The notes below the pieces were generated by a model. It was not told the origin of the DNA, did no database searches, and saw only the letters and a list, made by a program, of their open reading frames with translations. The position numbers and the translations under genes were made by a program. Shown piece by piece: positions 12,266 to 23,588 of a stretch of DNA of 64,000 bases; positions within the stretch are counted from its first letter, which is position 1, and every line of letters starts with the position of its first letter. Source of the stretch: Metallyticus violacea (taxonomy: Eukaryota > Arthropoda > Insecta > Mantodea > Metallyticidae); assembly GCA_030762175.1 (NCBI GenBank), contig CM060834.1, positions 29,146,501-29,210,500 on the forward strand, given 5' to 3'.

Positions 12266-14164
12266 TTATTATAATGACTGTGCAATGCATCTGTAGGGAA
12301 AAAAGAAAAAGTTTTAACCCCATGAAATTAAAATTTTATTCTGCCCATCAGGATATCGTAATAATACGTGTCAAAGTGCATAGGTTCACTTAAAACCACC
12401 AAAGAAATATTAATGTTTAAATATTTTCTATTTCAACAAAATGCTCTATAAAATTAATACTTATTAATTTTTGACTCAAATAATATTTCGTGCATTTGTT
12501 CGGCTGTATTGCTGAATTGCTATAGAAAGTATTTAATTACATAAAATTCATTGTGCCATAAAAAGCACAAATCAATTAATTAGTTCACTAATTATATACT
12601 AGTAATGATAATATAATTATATGAAAGTTGCATTTTGAATATTCTAAGATGCTAAAAAAAAAACTATTAGAGTAAAAACAAATCGAAAAGTACCTTACAA
12701 TCACCCTGTTGACCTAAAGCTGCCAGCACCGTACATTGGCTATATTGCTTCTTTCTTCTTTACCTCTGCTGCAGTTTACTATTTTCAGCTTCCTACTGCT
12801 GCCTTGTGCTTTACTGCTTTGCATGAGTTTGACCTTCACCACACTGATTTTCTGTCCTGATGTACCAGTTTTGCTCCTGTCACTCTGCTCGGGAGTACAT
12901 GATTGCACTTTTAAGTTTGTATTCTTTTCTGTTTTTTTACACAATAATGCATTTTATTATTCTGTTTACACACTTGGACTTCTTACTTGTGAAACTAGGG
13001 TTATTAATTCTATTCATATTTGCACTGCACCAATTCACTATAAAAGAACGTACTTTTAATTTAATAGCCTACTGTATCGCTTATTTACACGGGCAATCTG
13101 ACCTAGTTGCACACGCCTTTAAACACACTGCGAATTATAGTTTATCACGGTGTTATTTACTATCTTAATACTTGCACTTAAAGTTTATCTTGTTTGAGTA
13201 CCAAACATTAGGAATACACCACCATACACAACGAAATTTAACCAAAGCAACCAGCCGTATTCATTTGTACTGTTTTCCGTCCGTTACTGGCGAGCTGCAG
13301 CTGACACACAACCTTCAATTGTTTTTCATAGTAGCCAACATTTGATTTTACTATTGCCAACTATCTCTAAGCTCCAAATCCACAAATTTCAAGCAGTAAT
13401 AAATGCAAACTGCAGTTGTTTAAAAATATGATGGTACCAGGCTTAAAGTAGAAACGCCCATTGACATACTGCCTTTAAATCTTCAAGTTATGGCATAAAT
13501 TTGCTAATCATTGGAAAAATAAAGGCGGAATATCAAGCTATATGATTTGAGCATGTTAAATTGCTGATTTTTACCAAAATTACATCGATGCACTGTCTTT
13601 ATGAGTTGACAATGTTTATACTCAAAGTCTTGTCCTAAAATTACATGAAACGAGAAGAGCTGAAAGCACATTAGCCGATAAATGGGCTTCTTGTACTCGC
13701 GTCTTCCTCCCCAAACATGTTTCCCGTTCTAAGCACATGTTAATGTTGATCCTTATAGATTTTTGCAGGCATTTCAGTCATTCTTTTGCTTTCCAGTTTG
13801 TATATGGCGGTCTTTCATGGTTTCGTCTCTCGTTTGACGCAGTTACAGGGACAACTCCCGGGGAAGCGGATATAATATCCACGTAAATGACTGAAGTTCT
13901 CGCAAGTAAAGTTACAATGACTATGTCACTTATGTGACACGTCATCTTGAAATCGACCAATGACACAAAACAACATTTTGAATTTTGACCAATCACAACC
14001 CGATATTACAGTGAAATCATCGTAAAGTTTTATCTGATACATTTTATCACTCGGCGTGCATTTTCTTGTGGTCAGTGTAGCCAACACCATAGCTCCACTA
14101 TATGATTCCTGAGCACGAATTACTGAATACTTTTCTGTGTTTTCAGTAATTGTGCATTTAACTA
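12266..14164. other. Unassigned DNA
   Basis: No gene or element is recognised with confidence. At 12765-12944 the minus strand has a Ser/Lys-rich open frame ending near a donor-like GAG|GTAAAG, but it has no in-frame ATG because stops lie directly upstream. I do not call it an exon. The 12740-13180 plus strand gives hydrophobic frames that are the complement of that Ser/Lys-rich composition. Confidence 0.4.
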
Positions 14165-14560
14165 ATAATGTTTGCCTAAGTAACCATACATTTTAAGAAA
14201 CACTTGTTCAGAATGCTAAAATGTTATGTTTTGTTTTCTCATTTGATATTAGTAAATCGAACGGTAGCGATCGCAATAGTCGACTTACGTCTATTTCAGT
14301 CTCACGGTTTCTGAATAGGTAGGTATTCATAAGTAAGTATAAAATTTTATACAATTGTTAATAATCTGTACGCGAATTTCAATATATATTACTTTTATTC
14401 TTATTCTATTCATGAAACAGCCCCAAACCCGCATTTGGCTCTTCTCTATTGGTATTACTGACAAATGATATTCTTCTGTTGCTAGATGGCTTGTAAAAGT
14501 TAAGTATTCATAATACAAATGCACAATTGTTACAATATAGTGAGCCAAGTTTGAGGAAAT
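14165..14560 (-). repeat. Repeat R-A copy 2 (uninterrupted, empty site)
   Basis: The reverse complement aligns with 2745-2840 plus 3116-3410. Where copy 1 has a SINE, this copy reads continuously through the equivalent point (plus strand CAAATGATATTCTTCTGTTG, near 14461-14485). It therefore preserves the pre-insertion state. No coding motif is visible. Confidence 0.7.
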
Positions 14561-14564
14561 TATA

Positions 14565-15229
14565 TTTAAATTCTTATTTTATTCATGAAATAGTCCTAGT
14601 GAATATCACTCGAGCGTCTGCGCTTTCCAGTCGGACCCTCATGTGATATTGCTTGTGATAATAGTCGCGTGTCTTATAATAGGCGACGTTGCAAATATTG
14701 TCCTGCTACATCCACACACACAGAGCAGAGCTTGAATTTTTAAGGATAGACGCGATGCTTTTATGTGTTTCGTGTGGCTTGCTTGCCCAAACGATTGCTA
14801 TTTGAATCAGATATATAAGGGCACTGGGTGCTGTTTTTCATTCGTTTTTTACTCTCTCTCCTTTCGTATTCCTTGTAGCGATCTCCGTAGCGTCATCCTA
14901 AACTATTCGATTCTCGCGATTATTTTTCAAGCTTCATTCACGCTTCCTAGCGGTAGCACGCATACAGCTGGAGTTTGCAAAACTTAGCATTTGTTTAGCT
15001 TTCGGTTCAGCACCTATAGTATTACGCTTCGTTGGGACAAATCGTCCAGTAGTTTAAACCTCGTTTAATACACGTAGTAAAGTGATCTAACTCAATTGAC
15101 GACAAAGCACCGTCGTTTTAAAGGCAATTACTTGAAATAAATCATTCTTAAAAATGGAGACGAATCGCTTGTTTATTTACATCAAAACCTCTTCCTAGAC
15201 CCTTTGATTTAGGTTCAACGAAATTAGCG
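14565..15229. other. Less A+T-rich unassigned DNA around the candidate promoter
   Basis: The base composition is more balanced than in most of the window and no transposon similarity is recognised. No open frame has recognisable motifs. Confidence 0.4.
14812..14843 (+). promoter_or_regulatory. Candidate core promoter: TATA box plus initiator
   Basis: TATATAAG at 14812-14819 is followed by TCATTC at 14838-14843, a perfect match to the arthropod initiator TCAKTY. The initiator A (14840) is 28 bases downstream of the first T of the TATA box, which fits normal spacing. A pyrimidine-rich stretch follows. No convincing downstream coding exon is visible, so it could drive a non-coding first exon or be a transposon promoter. 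It may also be chance in A+T-rich DNA. Confidence 0.35.
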
Positions 15230-15900
15230 TAATTACTCTGAGAGTTTGTTGTTTTCGGGGAGGAAAAAACATCTACAAGAAGCAACACCAGCCGGGGCCA
15301 CCTTTAATAGAGCCTGCTCATGTCTAAATTTGAGAAGTAACTGGGCGAATTCAGCCCAGTTGCTGCCCTTTATTATTTGTAAGCTGGGCACGTAGGCAAA
15401 GACATGCAGAGTGAGTATCATTTGAGGGAAGTCAGTTGGCTGACAGACGGTCCATAGAACAATGAAACCAAAAATAACAGACGCCAGTACCGGCGGCTTT
15501 ATTTTGCAAGTAATAACAGTAACAGGCCAAGCTGCCTTTCTATTCATAATTCTCAGCATCAAATATAATCAAATAAAGCGAAAGTCTCTCATTACTAAGG
15601 AAGTCCACCTGTTCATGCAAGTCATCCAAGCTCTTTAAAAAGATTTCTTACCAGTCATTTGCTGCCGGGGTATATTATGCGCCTTTATATGGACTTTCGT
15701 GTGTTAGGGGCATATGGCATGCTCTTTTAAGTGCTATTGTGAGGCGAAACAGTAACTGCAAATTAAACTCGGATTTCGCTTTGATTGGAAGGGCATGGCG
15801 TGACAAGAAACCGCGCTGGGGTACATTATCAGCCAGTGTCAGTGGCGGATTTAATGGCCGGCTTTGCATTTAATGAGACGGGGACTGTTTGTAACCGGTA
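15230..15900. promoter_or_regulatory. Candidate cis-regulatory block
   Basis: This is a roughly 670-base block of balanced composition without transposon similarity. It holds several homeodomain-type TAAT/ATTA cores in distinct contexts (TTTAATAGAG, AAATTAAACT, GGATTTAATGG, GCATTTAATGAG). It also holds a TTAAGTG NK-type string, CTTTGATTGG (TCF-like and CCAAT-like) and CATATG E-boxes. Enhancer function is inference. A 109-codon minus-strand open frame (15562-15233) lacks motifs and is not called a gene. Confidence 0.25.
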
Positions 15901-16299
15901 AGGCAGATATATAATTACAGTTGGGTGCGGTTAGGTTACAAAACCTCACATTACGTAGGGCATATATGCAGTGATGTTACAATATTCGAAACAAATGTGC
16001 CGTAAAGCTATAGAATAGCTTGTAATTGTTGTTAAATGTGAACAAAGCTCTCCTCCGTATCTCAAGTGATTCATGTGCGGTTTATGGGTACTTACTAATG
16101 CATCTGAATTTCCTGCTAGGTTTTTCTGACACGCTCAATGCGAGCTATGCAGTGATGTGAATGAATATGTATGCAGAAACCAATTAATATTTAAAAATCA
16201 TTTTAGAACACTGGAAAATGCCGAAAATATATATATATACTTATATGATTTGTAATTTTTACACACAAGTTGTGTATTATGTTAAGGTTTGGAATCAGA
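15901..16299. other. Unassigned DNA
   Basis: A short (AT)n lies near 16228-16240. Nothing else is recognised, although the 5' part of the following mariner copy may be buried in it. Confidence 0.45.
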
Positions 16300-16890
16300 G
16301 TTACATAACTGTGGAGGTGTTAATGGAGTAACGTAAACCTGGCGAAGCACCGCCTCTAAAGGCCAAGGTCACTCAGTCAACCAAGAAGATCATGGCCACA
16401 ATCTGTTGGGACTGTGAAGGAATATTCTTCCTTGACTTCAAGGAGAGGAACACTACATGGGGAGTACTATGCTGGCCTACTGCACAGACTACGAGCTTCC
16501 ATCAAAGAGAAAAGGCGAGGAAAGCTGAGTGGTGGTGTGCGCCTTCTTCACGGCAATGCATCTGTGCACACAGCTCTTGTTGCAAAGGAAACTAAAGAAA
16601 TGTGACTTCAAGGAGATCGATCATCCACAATACAGCCCAAATCTAACTCCCTGTGACTATTTCCTCTTCTCAAAACTCAAGAAGGACCTTTGAGGAAGAA
16701 AATTTAAGTGTGACGAAGAAGTGATGGATGCTGTTTATCCATCCTGCTGTTTTTGCAGACAAGACTTCTTTTGGGGGGGGGATTGAAATATTAATTCATA
16801 GATGTGAGAAGTGTATTGCAATAGAAGCTCTTACAATCTTATATTTTGGATTATATATTATAAACTTCATAATAATAAAGTCATGAAACA
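16300..16890 (+). mobile_element. Mariner-like element A, 3' half of transposase, pseudogene
   Basis: Three plus-strand frames must be combined to follow a mariner transposase. The order is MATICWDCEGIFFLDFKERN (from 16392), then HGEYYAGLLHRLRASIKEKR and LLHGNASVHTALVAKET (frame from 16414), then a third frame with QYSPNLTPCDYFLFSKLKK, KFKCDEEVMDAV and HRCEKCIAIE near the C-terminus. Two frameshifts and a stop inactivate it. The second catalytic Asp of the D,D34D triad (normally H-D-N-A) is Gly, while the third, in TPCDY, remains. Mariners move by cut and paste into TA sites. The N-terminal DNA-binding half is missing. Confidence 0.85.
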
Positions 16891-17000
16891 CCCTTCACAT
16901 AACTATAGGATAACTATATTGAAAAGTGAAATATAGGTTTTGTCTTTTTCATACCTAGAAAATGGTGAGACCGGAAACTTATGGATCAACCCTTGTGCAT

Positions 17001-17195
17001 GAGATGAAATTATAAACTGGGAAGGGATTTTTTTACGGTAGGAAGTGTTCCAGGCCTAAATTTAGGGTATCTCCCAGGCATTTGTCATTTTTGAGGACTG
17101 AGGAAAACCTGGAAAAATTCTCAGTCAGGTAGGACGGTCCTGGTGGGAATCGAACCCCAGACTTCCTGCTCACGAATCCACGCTTTAACAACCTC
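17001..17195 (-). mobile_element. SINE family 1 copy, truncated at both ends
   Basis: It retains the body (plus-strand GAGATGAAATTATAAACTGG, GTGTTCCAGGCCTAAATTTA) and part of the tRNA-like head with the B box (minus GGTTCGATTCCCACC). The distal 3' tail and the first bases of the head are missing or diverged. Confidence 0.8.
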
Positions 17196-17359
17196 CTGAA
17201 CATTGGATTGTAAGTTCGAATTCCACAAGACGCTAAACAGATAAAGGCTTGGAAGTTTCCTACTAGAGAAAGTGAGCCAGGGAGCGAACAGATAGTGATC
17301 TGAAGAGCAAGACTAGGGCTGTATGCCTAGTGTGGTTGTTTGAACGCATAGTTCGCTTA

Positions 17360-18000
17360 CAACAAAATTCTCTTTCTTTTCATGGTATTCGTACTAAATC
17401 TAAGCCAAAACAGCACGAACTGATTCATATTATGGAGAATAAAGATAGGCATCAATAGGCCGTCGATTTGTATGGATTCAAAGTGCAAAAAGTTCTCCAA
17501 TTTTCCAACACACATTCAATATTTTTCTCTCTCAAAGCGACTTCTTTCAACAACGATTTTGGTTAGTCAACCAGCTGTTTCTACATGTCAGGGTTACACA
17601 AACTCTTTTATCGCTGCAAATTCTCCAAAAAACGAAATTAGTGATAAACTGGCAGCAGATATCCATAGCACTGAGTTTGATGCGGACCCGAGTTTTTATG
17701 TGACGAACACCCAAACTCTTCTGACAACCAACTTGTGCTTGTTTATGGGTTTTACTTGCCAAGCTCCATGCGTATTCTCAAGGCCTTCCGAGGCGTGGCA
17801 AATCTTTAATGTCTGCATCACCACTCTTGAATCGTCGAACCATTGCTGAGCTACACGCTCGCTGACAACCCCTTTACTCTTCACTTCACAGGTTTTTCGT
17901 GTCGCTGTTTTGTAACCTGCTTTCCGGTAGTGTCTAACAGGATGCGAATTTTCTAATTTGTTCTTGTGGTAACTGATACCAGGGTAATGCCCGTTTATAT
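17360..18000 (-). mobile_element. Mariner-like element B, N-terminal half, pseudogene
   Basis: A 115-codon minus-strand frame (18043-17696) contains a mariner helix-turn-helix region: RHYRKAGYKTATRKTCEV, then VVSERVAQQWFDD. It continues into a second frame with AMDICCQFITNFVFWRICSD and SWLTNQNRC. The last part corresponds to the region of the first catalytic Asp (normally V-T-C/G-D-E-K-W), here eroded to SDKR. It belongs to the same family as element D, which shares the KTCEV/TTCEV and DICCQ strings. The C-terminal half is not visible. Confidence 0.75.
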
Positions 18001-18426
18001 TAAGTCTAGGTTCTAATTTCGTTGTACATTTAAAACTAAACAAGGCACTCTTAATGTAAATTTTTATCCAGTGCAGTTACAGGTTAACTTTATATTGCGT
18101 GATGCTTTAATAGTTAATTATGATACAAGTACAAGTGCCTTTATCGACTTTTTATTTTAACATGCATATCTAGTTCTAGACAGAACTTAATATTAACAAA
18201 TTAGTAATTGAACATTTAATTCATTCCATTCATTCTGAAACGCTCCTTGATATCTCTTTAAAATCGCAACGATAGCAGTTAGTGGTGTTTAAACGTATTT
18301 TGGCAGGGCAAAATTACAATTTAAGGTTATATTTTATATTAATTGTATTTTCCTTATAGATGAGGTGTAATGATACCGAAACCCGTAATACAATAAATTA
18401 CAAACTAAACAGAAGCAGCATTATTT

Positions 18427-18640
18427 AAGGTATAAAAATTAAATACTGTGTTAGGAGTAGAAGTAACCCTGGGCTTTTAGATATGCATCCCACTGCTTCA
18501 CCAAGCTGCGTGAACCAGTTCCGTGCTGCAGCCTTGACTTCGCTGTCGTTATGGAAGCGTTTGCCCTTCAGAAATTTCTTGAGAGGTCCGAACGTATGAG
18601 TCTCAAGGTTATAGGTCAGGGCTGTAGGGGCCACTATGCG
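18427..18640 (-). mobile_element. Mariner-like element C, C-terminal fragment
   Basis: Minus-strand frames give HSGPYSPDL, then FGPLKKFLKGKRFHNDSEVK, then SLVKQWDAYLKAQGYFYS after a frameshift. This is the usual mariner order of SPDLAP, a conserved F-x-x-L-K-x-x-L-x-G-x-x-F block, and the C-terminal L-x-x-R/Q-W-x-x-C/Y-L-x-x-x-G-x-Y motif. Only the last third of the transposase remains. It lies upstream of element B's N-terminus on the same strand, so the two are separate insertions. Confidence 0.7.
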
Positions 18641-18989
18641 CAGAAGGAACCGTCACAATCTTCTTCACACCGGCAAGGCGTTGCAGATACAAGTTCCTTG
18701 TGTTTCTCAACCAGCATTCTCTCACTGGGAACAAAACTGTTTCACAGGACGTGGAAGGTCGACAGTTTGCCGACATCTTATTTGAAAAATGCATGCTCAA
18801 GTCTTCAGTATTGTTTTCGATACACATTTCTTATCATGCATGGCAATCATGCGCCGCTGTCAAAAATTGAATCGTAGCACGATGATCCACTTTTGACGGA
18901 TTCGGAATTGCCGCTATATTTGCTCAGCTTCCGCTCAGTCAAACGACGCAAGCCAATTACAGCTCCTATCGGAGTATGGTGTGGTATTT
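18641..18989. other. Unassigned DNA beside mariner C
   Basis: Open frames on both strands lack motifs. The region may contain further eroded mariner sequence, but I could not align it. Confidence 0.4.
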
Positions 18990-19165
18990 GTTTAATTTAT
19001 TTACGGACGCTCTTTAACATCTCAGGGCATCAGCGTCCCATTCAATTCAGGGCGTGAATTTTGATCAGAGGTCTCCTCTTTCAGGCTTGAGGTTCTTTTA
19101 CGTGCCGTAAATCTACAACATGGGTCTTACGACCCTGGCCGAGATTGAACCCGAGAACTTGGATT
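18990..19165 (-). mobile_element. SINE family 2 copy with internal deletion
   Basis: The 3' part is present (plus-strand TTTACGGACGCTCTTTAACA and TCAGGCTTGAGGTTCTTTTA), as is the B-box end (CCTGGCCGAGATTGAACCCG). About 75 bases of the family body, which hold the GGAAGGGAAGTAAAGCC and TTTTTTCGGGCG strings in other copies, are absent between them. Confidence 0.75.
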
Positions 19166-21309
19166 CAGAGTATGATGATGAGTTGCCGCTTTTGTTACCC
19201 TCTACCACCGCTGATTGGTGTTCTCAGCTGAGCGAGCAATGGGAACCGGATGGGTTTCCGATGATAACATATGCTTTACACTAGACTTGTGTTCACAAAT
19301 TTAATTTTCTCGCCCTGAAAGAAGGTATACTATGCACTTGGGCATGTGCAATGATTGGATCAGCTGTTATTGAGTTTCTTCTAGCCTGACATAGCATGGT
19401 TGCCGGTTTCAAAATCTGGTTAAAATGATTAATATTCATCACATTTCATATTAACTAAAGTTGGTAACACTAGATTGTTATAAAAGGCAGGTTATAGCTT
19501 AAGTGATGTGTCTTGAAAGAACTACTTTCAGTATAAGATGTTAAAATTAGAATTTCTGTTATTGATCATAGGATGTTGACAAATAATTGACAACAAAAAG
19601 GAAATAAAATGCCTTATGGGATATGCAATACCCTCATGATGGAAACATTAAATATTAATACTAGTATTAAAATATCTCGTTGTTTGGTTTAGTGGTTAGT
19701 TTCAACACAAAAATTAGAACTTTCCAGGCTTTTATAGTTTAATAAATGCATTTATTTATTTTGCTTGACGAAGTTAAGACCGTAAGGTACTATAAGTTAC
19801 TGCTTTTACACTTCATCAGGGAAAATTATATAGCTTTACACAGTTATGTACAATATTAACAATTTGAGTCTAAAGCTTGTTAGGTGCAGAATTCTCCAAT
19901 AAAAATTATTTTAGCAATATTTACACTGTCGTTGTGATCGGCAGTCCTTGAGATGAGACGGCAAGAGTTCCAGAGACGAAAGAGGCAACTGTGAAGAATG
20001 AAGAGATTCGGTGAAGGGTACAGGTAGACTGGAATTGTTATAGCGGGTGTTTAAATTGTGTAGAAAGATAAGAAATGAACATCAATCGAAAGATAGTATA
20101 GAGTTAAGGTGCATATAATTCTACGCAGAAGAACGAGGGGGGCGTAACTCCCTTCTAGCATTCAGTCGGAGTCAGCTCAATAATATAATATGATGTAGGT
20201 TGTATACGTAGCGAACGCAGGCATTGTGTACACGCTGTAGTCATTGTTCAAGGTGATGTCAGTTAACAGATTGTAGCAGTAACCGAAATGTGACATAATT
20301 ACTGTTGATACAAGAATTTTTTTTAAAATTGAATGTAAGAAAGTTCTTAAAGATTAGACTATTGCAGTAATTTTCAACATTTTTAAGTTTAGGACCCACC
20401 TTGAAGGATATTAAACTTTACGGCATCCATAAGTTAAATTAATGCACTCCAATAACAAAAAAACCATACATATATTATTAAAAAACTAAGTCAATCAATA
20501 TCGAACGAAGGCTAACAAAAGACTGCATCATTAATGAGATAATGTGTATTAAATTTAGTTGCTTAAAATTCTTTTATATAAAATTCTTAACAAAATAAAT
20601 TGTGAAATGAGGCATTGAATTTCGTTCTGAATTTGAATGAAGTGATTATTGCTATAAATTCGATAAGAAATGATTAGATAATTATTTTAATAATATTATT
20701 AATTGAATACATCTATTTCTGCTCCAGACACCGTTACTGCTTTTCTGCAAGACAAGGACAAGAATTGGGTATGTACACTGCAGTGACGCGAGAGTAGAAG
20801 AAACGAATAATTAATTGATGAACATAACGGTTTTCCCAATATCAATTGGGATAATCATACACAAATATCAATGATATTTGTGTATGATAAATTACTGCAC
20901 TCACTGAACGAAGGCAAATATTAAAAGTATTAGAAATATAAGGAAATTAAATTGAAGAAAAAAATATCAAACATAAATAGATTTAGTTAAGTATAAACTT
21001 TTATAGACGCGTCTCTTTCCCCGTCTGGGGGACTTCACGATCCACCAAACGCTCCTCAGTGAGTAGGTCGGAACCCAGACGATGGGAAATGTTCTCCTAT
21101 TGAAAATAGTTTTAACAAGTGTCTTTTGTTTGAATTCATCACTTAAAATTACTATCAAAATACACACCGATAATAGGGAGGGGTACAGCAAATTTGGGGT
21201 TCTTAGGGAGTTTGGTATCTTTAACGAAAGTATACATTTGAACAATTAAGTATTGGATCAAGCCCCTCTTCTAGCAATTTGCGTGGGGGAGCAAATAAGG
21301 GAAGGGTGG
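19166..21309. other. A+T-rich unassigned DNA with hairpins
   Basis: It contains the perfect palindrome at 20854-20888. At 20368-20405 the string CAGTAATTTTCAACATTTTT resembles ends of some hAT transposons, but no partner end was found. A more G+C-rich patch at 21005-21090 is unassigned. Confidence 0.4.
20835..20888. repeat. Two adjacent hairpins, one a perfect palindrome
   Basis: Arms 20854-20870 and 20872-20888 (ATCATACACAAATATCA and its exact complement) are 17 bases each with a one-base centre. Just before them, CCCAAT and ATTGGG at 20835-20850 form a six-base stem with a four-base loop. No associated gene is seen. Confidence 0.95.
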
Positions 21310-21780
21310 GACACGCGATGGGCATCAAATATAAGAAAAGGCTTAGACAAAATTAGAATAGGGTATATTTGGTAAGGGAAGAAGACATTACGCGCAATAG
21401 TTGGAAAAAAGACGTTTGTGAGATACAGATAGGCAAAATACTCAACTCAATGCGCAGAAAAAGTATCGCTTAACCTGCAGGCTCAAATAGATCAGGTAGA
21501 GGGAGGGGGAATTATTTACATGTCTCTGGGAGAGAAGAAAGAAGTGGTCTCACATGGATTAGATTAGTGGTTTGGAAAGGAAATAAAACAATTAATGCTT
21601 CGTGGAAAGAATTTGCCCACTGTGTAGAGATACCTGGAAGCATATTTTGGCAGAATGCAGAGAAACAGAGTTTTTAAGAAATTAGCATTTCTGAATTCCA
21701 ATAGAAAATTGAATTTCTGAAGTGTTGTCAAATGAGAGAGATAAACACAATTCAGGAACATTTCTAGCGAAAACTCGACA
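21310..21780 (+). mobile_element. LINE C-terminal fragment, degenerate
   Basis: Plus-strand translation near 21605-21670 gives ERICPLCRDTWKHILAECRE. The C-P-L-C...H-I-L-x-E-C arrangement is the Cys-His knuckle at the C-terminus of insect LINE ORF2 proteins, with all four ligands intact here. Upstream sequence to about 21310 gives scattered frames with stops (for example RWASNIRKGLDKIRIGYI), probably the preceding connecting region. It is a relative of, but not identical to, the 10150-10740 fragment. Confidence 0.6.
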
Positions 21781-23169
21781 AAAAAAAAGTTAATGGCTAT
21801 GGAAAAGAGAGGGGAGTTGGGGAGGTATGGTGAATAAAGGGAAGGGGGGAGCTCAGGAGTAAGGGTTCTATTGTGTATAAAAATTATTCATAGATTTTGA
21901 TTGTTACAAGGACGGTTTCAGCATGTACGGCCGCAAGGTACAGTTACACTTAATTGTGTATACTTTAAAACTGCTACAATAAAAGTCTACCACCACCATA
22001 ATTTCTATATCCAGCAGTCCAAATTATGCAATTCATTTTTATTAAAAATTTTCGGATTGTATTTCAATTATTTAAATATTTTATTATTAAAGTAAATATG
22101 ACTTTTAAACAATTAAAGCAAAATTTTACACAAATTCCCATCTTTACTTGTAATTATATCCAATTAAGCAGCAACAATTCATCGTGTCAATGCATTAATC
22201 GATATATACTGCCTGACCGCCCATTCGCGAGCTTCGAGGTAACACTAATTATCATTAAATGAGTAATAAATTCGCTTGTTTACACATTAACGTGCTATTC
22301 TAGCCCTATTGACAATTAACTCTCAAATTTGATTCTTGATCTTCTTCATATGCATATCTGTCATGAAAAACAACCATTTTAAATATCAGCGAGCTAAAGA
22401 AGGGAGTTAAGAATGTGCCCACAAGTAATAATCTTATTTTGGGTCAGTCTACATTATGTACTAATAGTGAAAGTGAGGCATAATCAAGTGAAGAGTATTT
22501 ACGCTTCGGCAGAGCAGGTGCAGCGGTTCGTGAAATTACTCTGCATGCACAGAAAGCCACGCGCCAATTGGCTGCAACTTGGGATTAGTCAATTCATAAT
22601 CTGTCACGTCATCAAGTGCTATTGCATAATCTGGAGCTTCACATATCCCAGCACGGTGTTGAAATAATACATCCCTAAACAGGTGCTGAGAAAGAAAGAG
22701 AGCTAAGAATGGAAGATAACAAAGAAAAAGAAAGTAAAGGGGAAGTTATGCAAGATGAATAAAACAAACGATTAGAAAGAATGGAAGAGGAAAAAAAAAA
22801 TGAGAAAAATGGAATAAAAATAAAAGTGAAAAACTAAAAAGAAATTTAGAAGAGGGAAAAAGTAAGAAACACAAATGCAGATGGAGGGATAAGGTTAAGA
22901 CAAGGTCTAAGGTAGAGCAGAAAGGATGTAATTGTTTTTTAGTTGGTTATAAAATTACACGATGAAAATATGTTTCAGCTCAATCGGCTTTTAGGGATAG
23001 ATAAAAACTTTAAATGGGACAAATTAGCCAAGAGACTTAGTAAACCTTGCTTCATTATTGGAACATTAAAAATTCCAGTACATAGCAGTATTCCTTGTAT
23101 ATTTCCGATTTTCATTATTGCATTATATAAGATTATTAGGGTTGGGGGATGCTATTTCAGTACCTTCAG
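21781..23169. other. Unassigned DNA
   Basis: A purine-rich stretch lies at about 22690-22890 and a more balanced patch at 22490-22670. No gene or element is recognised. Several 64-86 codon frames have no motif. Confidence 0.45.
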
Positions 23170-23546
23170 CCTTGGGTTTACACCCCAATTGAGGCAACTC
23201 TGAATGGAAGGAATGAGGTGAGGAAGATCCCCTCCCCAAGGACTAAGAACTTCTCAGAAATAGAATTTTATACCAGACACCGGGGCAGACCTCTTTCAAA
23301 AGGAACAAGCCACCGTCACACCACACCAGCCACCTAGCTTTGCACTTTCAACCTGTAACAGAACCAAGGGAATGAAATGAAATAAAACGAGAGAATGAAA
23401 AATTCGGCAAGAACCGTCCCAGTTTTCGCCCAAGCGACTAGGGGAAACTACGAAAAAAACCCAAGGTTAGCATGGCCGACCCCATTTGACCGCGGAACCT
23501 CCAGAATGCGAGTTTGAAGCATTATCTTCTGAGTCGCTCCACTCGG
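23170..23546 (-). mobile_element. SINE family 3 copy 1
   Basis: It aligns with 60341-60775 along its length. Shared plus-strand strings include AGCCACC, GTAACAGAACCAA, GGGAAAC and the head end GAATGCG...AAGCATTA...CTGAGTCGCTC. On the minus strand the second copy has a recognisable tRNA-like head. Here the B box is eroded (plus strand GACCGCGGAACC). Confidence 0.65.
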
Positions 23547-23588
23547 TTTCACTTTTTATTAAGTGGGCATGTTTCAGTTTTCAGTAGG

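Noticed and set aside
12714..12944. Ser/Lys-rich minus-strand frame with a donor-like GAG|GTAAAG, considered as a first exon
   Set aside because: There is no in-frame ATG; the frame starts at TTG with stops immediately upstream and no good acceptor.
15233..15562. 109-codon minus-strand frame with hydrophobic stretches as a membrane protein
   Set aside because: No motif, no flanking splice or promoter evidence on that strand. Chance openness in a balanced-composition block is more likely.
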